64,000 bases of DNA from Bryum argenteum (lineage: Eukaryota > Streptophyta > Bryopsida > Bryales > Bryaceae). The position numbers were made by a program, and so were the translations under genes. Every line of letters begins with the position of its first letter. Positions within the stretch are counted from its first letter, which is position 1. The notes under the pieces were generated by a model. That model was given only the letters and a program-made list of their open reading frames with translations, was not told the origin of the DNA and searched no databases. Of this stretch, positions 27,770 to 37,500 are shown one piece after another. The stretch covers positions 16,024,597-16,088,596 of the forward strand of contig CM073324.1 in the NCBI GenBank assembly GCA_037043015.1. Reading direction: 5' to 3'.

Positions 27770-28195
27770 CTTCAGTACCAATAGGCGAGCTTCTTCAACA
27801 TTAGTGATGGCTACTGAAGATAGTATGTAAGTAAATTCAATGCAGTCATCACCCCGGTCTTTACCGTCTCCTTACAACTGTACAATACGCATTTTGCACG
27901 ACTCTAGAATATTGCACGTTTCTGTAGAGCAAGCTTGTGCTTGGCCAAATCGGCCTTCTTCCATTTTTGTTCCAGAAGTAAATACGTCTACCTGTTTACC
28001 TTCTGCATTTGTATCTTGTTCCTTTTCCTACTGTATTCTGGTCTTGCACCACTTTTTCCCCAATGCAAATGTACTTGATAAAGCTTGGATGGACTATCAA
28101 AAGCTTCCATGTTCTTCAATTGTCTATCTTCCACTGGTTTCTGGAACCAGTTGCACCTTTCTTTCATGAGGATAATTTTCAATATATTATAAAAA
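27770..28195. other. ATM 3' flank, no further gene seen
   Basis: This 426-bp stretch after the ATM stop should hold the 3' UTR. It has T-rich tracts and no recognisable protein-coding or RNA gene. Confidence 0.5.
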
Positions 28196-28197
28196 TA

Positions 28198-28308
28198 CTT
28201 CATTTTCCTTTTTGTCTCAAAACAAGTGTCGCCCAGGGTGTCTCGAGTCACTAGTAATAGATTTGAGATACACTGGAGACAGAGTATCTTAGTTTGGGAC
28301 AGAGGGAG
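28198..28308. mobile_element. Stowaway-like MITE (Tc1/mariner type), 111 bp
   Basis: The right end, read on the - strand, starts CTCCCTCTGTCCCAAACTAA. The left end contains TGTCTCAAAACAAGTGTC. Both resemble the Stowaway terminal repeat of plants. TA dinucleotides flank both sides (28196-28197 and 28309-28310), the target duplication expected for Tc1/mariner elements. It has no coding capacity. The left terminal repeat has a small insertion, so it is an old copy. Confidence 0.7.
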
Positions 28309-28310
28309 TA

Positions 28311-30254
28311 TGAATCTCAATTCCCCAACGCTAACTCATCATTCTCTGTATTGGAATGATTAAGCACTACAAAGCAACGCTTTCTGCAATAGATTTTACA
28401 CTTTTCTAGTATCCTCACGTGATAAAGGATATTACACGCAATGACTCAGGTTCAAGTGTCTGTCATTCTCTAATGCAACTCTTTTTAATATAAGGATAAT
28501 CTTCATTGCGATTATTCTCATTTTAAGACCCACAAGTAACGACATCACTCTCTCCTCCACACTTACAATAGCACATGTATTCTTCTACATTCCCTCTCCT
28601 TCTGCCCTAACTTGCTTACATCCAACGACTGAATAAGAATGAGACTCTTTTCAAAATTCAGGTCGTTGTAGTCAAACTTTCAAAACAGGCGGGAATCATC
28701 AGCATTAGGATGGCTTCAAAGTTGTCGAATGTTCTAGAGCAGGCCGGTCGTCTTACTTGAGCCCCTCCGATTTGCGCTCCGTCGCTGTTACCGAGTACTC
28801 CTCATGTGCTTGAACGTGCTCATGTAGGCTTCTATGTTGCTCAATTAGCGCTTGCGCTTCATGGAGCTTTTAAGATTTATCTTATCGCTTACGCTCAGGG
28901 GCTAAGGTCATGGAGCTGACCTTGTTTCGTAAGGAGAATCTCCTCATCATGCCGACTATATCTCTACAGCGCTTGATTCACCGATGTTGGCGCGCATTTC
29001 GCTGCCGTAATCTTCTTTGCCCGGTGCGCTTTGCCATCGATGAGGATGCTCCCCCGTTCTAGACTCCCTACCGCGCTGCATTGCTAACGAACCCGACAGC
29101 GCCGAGTAGAGCTCCAGGTACGGTGCTCTTTCTCTGACTCGCTACTTCGCTTCGCTTGATCGCTTTGGAATCTGTGAGTCTTTGAGGTTGCTGAGATTAT
29201 TGACGTGATATTTCGATGTTCCAGTGTTGACCACAATCCGGACGCATTAGAGTTGTCTGGCTTGCTTAACAATCTGAAGCAGTGTTGCGCCGTCCTCTCT
29301 TTTCTTTGTAGTTCGCAGTAGCTGTAATTGAGTGAGTGAAATAATGTCTTATGGTGCATGTAAACTCAACAATTAGATTGCGCGTCCTGAAAGTCAGATT
29401 GAGGTTGAGCTCAAAATGGTGCAACACTGAATGAGGAAGAGAAGCGATGAAATTCGTGTGGCAAGCAACAATTAAAATGCTACCTCTGACTCGCCGTCAT
29501 TCTATGAAGGGTTGTCCCATCTAGCGATTCCTGTCCTATCAGGAATTTGTGGTGACACGAGGCTTAATGTTTCGAACATCGGTGTTCCAATTATTATATC
29601 CAGCCCCGCAAAGTTTTACATGCGGGATGCTAAGTGATAAGCTGGTGGGATGCGTGTGACAGGGATGGAAGGAGCAAGAACCTTCCAAAGTGAAGGATCG
29701 AACGGGACAAACTCAATAGTTGACCTGCTGGCAGCTGCGGAGGATGTGGGACCGGAGGACGAGACACAAGACGGGCAGGCTGTCCTATGTGCTTGAGATC
29801 AGTAGTCTCCTGGCGGACGAGATCATCGATCAAGGTGACTTGTGCCAAGAACAAGCTCTACTCCCACTTTGTCCCCGATTGGAACCGGGATAACGCCTTG
29901 CTGCACAAAGTCAGTGCACAACTTCTCGTCTAACATCGGTAACCCCCACCCCCTCCCTCGTCGCATGCACCATTCCTGTAGTATTTCTATCTACTGTGAT
30001 CTTCTGCTGCCTCATGACTATGTATGCAGAGGAGCGTCAGAGGCCAGTGCTTACTTAGATGTCTTAGCATCCCTCAGTAGTACGTGAGTGACTAAATTTG
30101 CCTCTATTACTACTTCATAGCATCTAGCCTTTGAAAATGCATACAATGGTTCAATGGGCCCCTGGAAATGGTCGGAGTGGCTGCAGCAGGCGAGGAAGTA
30201 GGAGGCGGTTTAAACCGTCCAGTGACGTTTACCCGTTTGACGCTTACCCGTCAC
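28311..30254. other. Intergenic spacer, no supported gene
   Basis: About 1.9 kb without a recognisable gene. It is somewhat more GC-rich between 28.7 and 29.9 kb and holds only short open frames, for example a 43-codon frame at 29665-29796 with no recognisable domain. Decayed gene fragments are possible but cannot be shown. Confidence 0.4.
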
Positions 30255-30258
30255 TTAA

Positions 30259-30694
30259 CACTAGGACCGATTGCTACCGTATCTGTAACATATAAGTTAC
30301 GCTTATCCATAGGGTGGTGGAGGTTCATTGGTTGCACGAAATGACTTAGACTTTGGTGTAGCACTTGCTAACAACTTGCCTAAAATAGCTACAACAACAA
30401 TATACCAATAGAACTTACTTTAGATGCACTCATACGGAGTGAAATGAGTACGCCATGAGATTCTGGAAATGGTTCAAAATGGATAGTTCTGATTGGTCAA
30501 AGTCGTGGGTCATATCCCACATCAACAAGGTCTAATCAATCAAAATAGTTGCTAGGCAATGTATACAGACCATTGATGTAGAAACATCAAGGGTTCAGGC
30601 TCAAAGCACAAGAAAAAGATAGGTGTGTTTCAGCCCTATAAGCGTAACACATATGTTACGCGTAACATATATGTTACGCTTATCGGTCCTAGTG
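30259..30694. mobile_element. TTAA-flanked inverted-repeat element, 436 bp, non-autonomous
   Basis: The ends carry inverted CACTAGGACCGAT and are directly flanked by TTAA (30255-30258 and 30695-30698). Inside the right end is a palindromic stretch built on GTAACATATATGTTAC; a weaker version (GTAACATATAAGTTACGCTTAT) lies inside the left end. No transposase is present. The TTAA target points to a piggyBac-type transposase; the CACTA start might suggest CACTA elements, but a 3-bp direct duplication does not fit. Confidence 0.65.
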
Positions 30695-30698
30695 TTAA

Positions 30699-31981
30699 AC
30701 CGCATTCGTTTTGCCTGTGCTCAAATCTCATGTGTGCATCCCAGGTTATCTGTGCTCAAATCTCATCATGTGTGCATCAAAGGTCATGGGTGCTCAAATC
30801 TCATGCATCCCAGGTCATGTGTGCTCAATTTCCTTCGAATACCCCTCAACAAGCTATTGAATTTATCATGCATCGAAACACTTCAAAACAAATCAAATTC
30901 TCTAATTTTGTAAACACATCAAATTCTGTACACACTCTAAGCTGAAACTAATCTCAAAATATTAACACCTAATAGGATTAGTCTGAACCTAAACACTTGA
31001 AATTGTTAGTCGATTCTACTCGTACTGTAAACAAGATGTTTAATATCTCACCATTTGATAGTCAAGTTTGCAAGTGTATTTTATATCTCGGAAGTGGAAT
31101 GCCAAAATAGGTAGAGAAAGGGACTAGTAGTATGTTGGTAACAAGACAGACTTTCTTAGCGGTCTAGAAAAAAATTTAAGTACAATAAACCTCTAAATGC
31201 CTTCATCCTCAAAGGTCCATTCTCTTCACTCCAAAACAAATTTGCTTTTGAAATGTCATTTATGTAATCAAAAGTAATCATCGTGATTACAACCATATAT
31301 TCCTATAACAACTCATATTAGATAATTTTAATGAAATTTGGAGTCATGAGATCTCCTAGATTTGATTTCTTGAAAATCAAGTAATATTTTTTACTCTAGA
31401 GTTAAAATGCTAATAATAGACCTACTACAATAATAAAATACTCCAACTTAAAAGTTGCTTATCCTCATCTTCATATCACCCTAGTACCAAACAAAATTTT
31501 GGAAAGAAGAAAGAAATAAACTTGTCCTTGATTATTGTTTTGCCATTGGTAGTAGATTTAAGCTTGAGTTTTATAGAGGAAAGAAAGTCCAAAACCAGAC
31601 CTTTGCACTAGAATACATGCCATGTCTTCATGACATCTTGGATTGTTCTAAGATTTCTATGACAGATATTAATATTGGCTTAGAAGTCAATTTTATAAAT
31701 AAGACTCAAATTCAATGATGGATGATAGAGGTACAACTTCTAGAAACCATAAGCTTTTTGATGATTTAGAAATAAGTGGAGATCTAAAACCAATATCATA
31801 TCAGTTAAAAAGATTTTACCTTAAATGTGTTGAAGATTGGTGTGAAATCACATTTGCATAAAAAAAATTAGAAAGAAAGAAAAGTGATTCAAAGCTTGGC
31901 TTTGGATCAGTAAGACATGTTCCATGTTTTACAAGATTGATACTCTATAGAAAGGAACAAGAATGATTGCCATTATGTCTC
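30699..31981. other. AT-rich spacer with repeat-like sequence
   Basis: No gene is visible. Around 30.72-30.82 kb a phrase of the type TGTGCTCAAATCTCAT recurs three to four times at about 35-bp spacing. Text near 31590 (AGTCCAAAACCAGACC) resembles text near 63540 (AGTCCAAAACTAGACC), suggesting a shared dispersed AT-rich repeat. Confidence 0.4.
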
Positions 31982-31994
31982 ACTATCTTGGATT

Positions 31995-32059
31995 ATGAGC
32001 AGACACTGTATTCACGCCAATCTTTAAAATTGAAGATTGGAGTTCTTATCTATCTATCT
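31995..32059 (+). mobile_element. 65-bp LINE 3'-end insertion with 13-bp target duplication
   Basis: The insert holds only CAGACACTGTATTCACGCC, a hairpin (32017-32040, stem CCAATCTT/AAGATTGG) and a short TATC-type tail. It is bracketed by exact 13-bp direct repeats ACTATCTTGGATT at 31982-31994 and 32060-32072. The sequence matches the 3' terminus of the large LINE at 49828-62744. It is a severely 5'-truncated product of target-primed reverse transcription. Confidence 0.88.
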
Positions 32060-32072
32060 ACTATCTTGGATT

Positions 32073-32865
32073 GAGTTGAGAGATTAATCATAAGAAACTA
32101 GACTTCAAGAGAAATCTAATCCACAATTTTTTTTGGTTATGGACTTACGACAAAGAATATATGAATCTTCATAGTTTTGGTTTGTCATTCAAAATGTTTA
32201 AATTTAACATGAGATGTTGGCTTGTGTTGAATATGATTTCGCTATTGTAAATTTGCTTGTTGGAAGCTAAAAGGTTTATTTTCTTATTTTAAAAGAATTG
32301 GTACCCTTGAGCATTTCCTTAAAAAGTAAAGATCAAAGTGGCTATTGGTGAAACAAGCTTATAAATTTTGTTAGTAATATCTCCTTCATCTACTGTTGGA
32401 TTTCAAAATTACTTGTTAGGCTAGATTCCCAATTTACTTTACTTTTGTGATAAGAATTATTTTTTAATTTCTAATCCAGGATGTAAGAAGGATATGGTAT
32501 TGATTTTGTGCACGTTATCTACCTCTAGACCATATTTTTCTTTGTAATTTGTTTGGCAATTTTGCAAGATTATTATGTAAATCAAGATTATTTTTTTTTA
32601 TAATTTTTTCTATTATGTTTCAATGATGAAGGCAAAAAACTTTCAATCTTGTGATTTCTTGTTTGCACTGGCTATAATTTACTAGTAGTTTTGTACTTGT
32701 GCTTTGATTTATTAGGGGCAATGATTCGTGTTAGCTGAGAGGGAGATACCTTAGAATCCGTGAAGACCTCCCAAAGACCATTTTTGATGATTCTGAACTA
32801 GAGGGCTCATTTACCCCTCCCTAATCCTCCTTGGTAGCTGCTACGAAAGCTTATCCATCTATTAG
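32073..32865. other. AT-rich spacer, nothing recognised
   Basis: AT-rich sequence without open frames of note, RNA genes or clear repeats. Confidence 0.4.
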
Positions 32866-32878
32866 TAGTGTTTTCACA

Positions 32879-33102
32879 CCACCAATTGATTTTTACAACA
32901 ATTATACATATAAACAAAACCCAGGTACTAGTATTACTAGTACTTTCTCTCTGGCCACAAAAGTGTCTATTCCTGAAAGGGGTTAGTAGTCTTGTATCAA
33001 TGGACCTCTGTCCAGTGGACATCGGCTCATTGTCTTGACGAACAGACACTCTATTCACGCCGGCCTTGTAAAAGGACCGGAGTTCATATCTATCTATCTA
33101 TC
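32879..33102 (+). mobile_element. 5'-truncated LINE (or derived SINE) copy, 224 bp, with 13-bp target duplication
   Basis: Exact 13-bp direct repeats TAGTGTTTTCACA lie at 32866-32878 and 33103-33115. The 3' part matches the large LINE: GTGTCTATTCCTG-AAGGGGT-AGTAGT, then GAACAGACACT-TATTCACGCC, a terminal hairpin (33060-33080) and a TATC tail. The hairpin stem is CCGG...CCGG where the LINE has CCAA...TTGG. It is a related but distinct subfamily. Confidence 0.85.
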
Positions 33103-33308
33103 TAGTGTTTTCACAATCTAGTTATTGTGCATATTTCCACCTGATTCCCCAGTCACCAAAAAGAGTCAACCTCGGTCACAATCATACGCATGTACAGTAC
33201 GCAAGTGTGGCGTGTCACTCGATTTTCCACTAGCTGGAGCTCCCTGCTACAAATATACTAAACAATCAATACCTACAACATCACAAACTGTATACTTTCT
33301 TAACTTAA

Positions 33309-33600
33309 GGTAGACAGACCTATAACCGACAACTTAAGGATTTTAGCACATGATATTAAGGTATATATATTTTTTAGAATTTTTCATGGGTGCAAACATA
33401 AGGTTCTTGTTGAATGCAAAAAGTTTCGTGATTTTATTTGCATTATTCAAATAGTTATAATTGTTTGAAGTGAAAAGTTGCTTGCGACCTAAAACCGACC
33501 TCATGCTCAAATATACAAATGAGGTACATCTGTCCTTTCAAAATCTAGGAATTGGGCTAGATCGGTTATTGGTCGCCTGTCGGTTTTGGGTCTGTCTACC
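33309..33600. mobile_element. TTAA-flanked inverted-repeat element, 292 bp, non-autonomous
   Basis: The terminal inverted repeats begin GGTAGACAGACC and continue imperfectly through AACCGACA. TTAA lies directly outside both ends (33305-33308 and 33601-33604). No coding capacity. The size and target fit a piggyBac-type MITE. Similarity to AACCGAC continues inside, so the ends may be longer subterminal repeats. Confidence 0.7.
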
Positions 33601-33604
33601 TTAA

Positions 33605-34510
33605 TGTAGGGGTTAAGAATCGGTAAAATCATTGCACTCTCGTCCTGAAAATGGTAAGTAGAGAATCCACAGACAGCTTCAATCACCGACCAGTCATTGA
33701 CGATTCTATTCTAGGAGAAGCAACAATGGATCGAAGCAAGCAAGGTGCAGCGAATGGAGGTGATGGAGGGCTAGAAGAGTAGGTAGCCATGGTGGGTACC
33801 GACTGTGCTGCTGCTGTTCACGTAATTCTCACTGCACCGGCATCAGACTACTTCCAGGTGGACGTTGCTGCAGCCGCATGTAAGTAACTCTGCAGCCGTA
33901 AAGCTCCTCCAGCTACAGAAAAGCTTACTTTCGCCTCCCTCTCTTTCCTCCATGATCCTGTTTTTTGCTTTACTAAATTAATACACTGCCTTATGGATAC
34001 GTTGCTTGCTCAACATCGTACTTTGATGCGTTGGATGCCGCAGATTTCATGCACTCGTGCTCGATCCAGCAGACTCGTACAATTCTTAAGTAAATAGCTC
34101 GTGCGGAGACTTGAAGAGTGGCGATTCTGCTCCGTGATTCGAACTTCGGTGTGGCGATCACTCGCTTCATCGAACTCTCTATCTGTGAGTAATCTATCTT
34201 CTATGATCGACTTACATATCTGTGAGTAGTCTCTCTTCTACTGGCTGATGGAGAATTAAGAGTCTGACGAAATTCATGTTAATTTTCGCACTCTTAGATT
34301 CTTCTACACCGAAAACTCTCTTTTATCCTGCAACGTTTGAATTTCTAGGGTTTGAATGGCTACTCTGACCAACTGAATTTTGAGCTAGTGCTGTTTTGAT
34401 CGATCGTTGAGATGTTTCTGAAATTGCAATAGAAGGGGATGACTGATCTGTTTCGAAGAGGGGGTATCAGAGAGATAGAATGAGCGTGAGTTGTGTGATT
34501 GTGCAGCTGC
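33605..34510 (+). promoter_or_regulatory. Upstream region and probable spliced leader of the phospholipase D gene
   Basis: This 0.9-kb region leads into the PLD start codon. A leader intron is likely: GTGAGT donors occur at about 34185 and 34222, and an acceptor-like TTGTGCAG lies at 34499-34506, four bases before the ATG. The two donors sit in a 37-bp-period direct duplication (34181-34203 and 34218-34241, ATCTGTGAGTAATCTATCTT-like). Short upstream open frames near 33.73-33.9 kb have no recognisable product. Confidence 0.45.
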
Positions 34511-37500
34511 ATGTCGTCAGATGGTGGGCTATGGGGTCTGGGTCGATGGTCCAACATTGACACATCATCGTCGTCGTCCTCATCTCAAGTAACAGAAGAT
34601 CGTTACTACGAACCTCCGTCGCAGTATCCTTCGTACGATTCTACTGCTCCCAGTGCTCCATCGTACCCGAATTACTATCCGCCATATCCACCTAGTAGTA
34701 GCAGCGATACTAGTAGTTTCTCGTACCCCCAAATCTATGGAGCTCCCGTAGAACCGAGCTACTACCCGCCTGTGTCATGGTCAAGCTCGCCGTATGTGAC
34801 CTCACCGCCGCTGCAGCAAGAGTACGCAACAAGTTCCTATGTCGCACCTTACACTCCATATCCAGCCGCTGCGCCGCAGGCTCCTCCAGGAGCCCCTTAT
34901 GGCGCACCGCAGGCCTCCTATGGTGCGCCGCAGGCTCTACCAGAAGCTCAATTTGCAGCAGCAAGCGCGCCAGCTCCAGGTCCTTACAACCAAGTGGCAG
35001 ATCCAACCGTGTATCCGCCACCCAGTGGTCGGATCCGTGATGAGCCACCACCCGGTCGGTTCCGCGCCAACAGCATGCCCTCAGGTAATCCTTCCCTTAG
35101 TTTAGGTGCACAACATTCGTAAGCAATTGTGTCTTAAACCCGGAAACACTGAAACAAGTATGAGTGAGGGACATGTTTCTCTGCTTGCAAGGCGTTGATG
35201 AGATTAGATTCTTTTTGGTGCTAAAGAATGTCAAGCAGTCAGTGTTATCGTCCTTGATTATGATATTTGTGGTAGCAGCTGGGAGGCCATATGATTCATC
35301 AGCACCGCCGCCATACGCTCGGTGTAACTCTGAATTCTCGTACCCGCAATCTCCACCCGCTTACGGTCGCAGCAGCTCCGATTACATGAGCCCCAAACCG
35401 AAACTGTATCCTTCTAGCCCGGCTGTCTACCCCGGTACGTCGCATTTTGCTCGTTCTTGCTTGATTATCTACAGCTCGTCCGGTCAGCAACTTACCTTCC
35501 GTTGTGCAGCAGATTCGACTCCAAGAGGGCGAAACAATAGTGGAGTACCGGCTCTCTTCCGCAATTCACTACCTCGTAGTGGAGGAGCCACGCTACTCCA
35601 CGGAACGCTAGACGTGACAATCTCAGAGGCGGTGCGACTACCCAACATGGACGTGTTCTCCCAGAAGCTCTCGGACTTCGCCTCCGGCCTATCCTTCTTC
35701 CAGAACAAGAAGGACAAGAACAAACTGAACGCGCCGAACGTTCGCATCACGAGCGACCCATACGTGACGGTCGTGTTAGGGAAGGCTCGGGTGGCGCGCA
35801 CCCGCGTGGTAAGCAACACCGTCAATCCGGCGTGGAACGAACATTTTTCGGTTCCCGTGGCACACTTCGTGCAGGAGATCGTGTTCAATGTCAAAGACCA
35901 GGACATGCTCGGCACCCAACACATCGGCGATGTCAAAATTCCCGTCTCCCAGGTCCGGGCTATGTCCGAATGCTCCAAATGCTCCAAATGCTCCGAATGC
36001 TCCGAATGATGTGCCATATTTCAGATCAGATCGAGCCATCCTGAGCGCTTTTGACATTCTTGTGACGTGATGGCGCGCATGCAGGTGATGAATGGTGGCG
36101 TGGTGACGGGGTGGTTCGATGTACATGATGCGCAAGGGCGGGTGACGAAGCACAATGCGCAGTTGCATTTGACTGCAAGTTACATTCCGGTGGAGGAAAG
36201 TCCAGTGTACACGCATACAACGGGCTCGGACCATGCGGTGCCTTCGACGTATTTTCCATCGCGGGCTGGGTGCCGGCTCACGTTGTATCAGGATACGCAC
36301 ATCTATGATCACTTTCGGCCGCGCATTCGGCTGCAGGGAGGCAAGCTCTACGAGCCGCCCCGGTGTTGGGAGGAGCTCTGTGTTGCCATTCATGACGCGC
36401 AGCACCTGATTTATATTGCGGGATGGTCTGTGAATGACAAAGTGAAGCTGATCCGTGACTTCAACCGTCCCATTCCCGCTGGAGGCACCTTGACCCTCGG
36501 TGAGCTTCTCATCTTGAAGGCCAGCCTGGGCGTTCGGGTGCTCTTAATGATCTGGGATGACAAGACCTCGCATGACCTCCCCCTTCTTAAGACGGTAAGC
36601 TTGCCATATCCAAAATTTTGAATCATGCAACGGGATGCAAAGATGAGTGTTCGCAACCTCGTGATTTGATATGATGATAAGATTGTAGCCCTCGCATGAC
36701 CTCTCTCTTCTCAAGACGGTAAGCTTGCCTCGTTGCCATCACAACAAATTCAGAATCTGAACTTAACACCCACTAACTTGGGGTGCACCATTGAAAATGA
36801 GTACTTGCAACCTCGTGATATGAAATAATGGTTAAGTCCACTTTTGAGTGTCACATAATGTGCCGTATTTTTAAAAAAAGTGAACTTTTTGTGTTGTTAT
36901 TAAGGATGGTGTGATGAACACACATGATGAAGAGACGAAGAGATTTTTCAAGGGCACGAATGTGCGTTGTGTTCTGGCTCCACGATATGGTGCCTCCAAG
37001 ATGAGCAGGTTCAGGAAACAGGTGCATCTCTTCACTTGCTTTTTGAATGTTTATCTTTGTTATAAGCCCTTCAATGTTTGAAAATCTGTAGCAGATTATT
37101 CACTTACGGTTTAAAGAGTATTCCCCTACACTCTTCAAAGAAGCCACTGACCTCATTTGATGATGTTGATAGGTGGTGGGAACTTTATACTCGCATCATC
37201 AAAAAATGACAATTGTTGATACCGGACCTTATGAGCGGAGGACGGTGACAAGCTTTATAGGTGGTCTAGATCTTACCGGTGGCCGTTGGGATACTCCCTC
37301 TCACTCTCTTTTCTCTTCATTGCAACGCGAGCATAAACATGATTTTCGTAATAAGTCGTGGTCGGTGTGTTCTCTAAACCTTCTTTCCAAGGTTTTGTCA
37401 TTGTTGCTACAAATATCTCTCTTTCATACATAGACTAGTGAGCGAATATATGTTTGGTTTGACATTTCTAATGTGAAGATCATCACTCATAGGCTTCTTG

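Noticed and set aside
29665..29796. Small open frame of 43 codons in the spacer
   Set aside because: No recognisable domain, no supporting splice context and expected by chance at this size.
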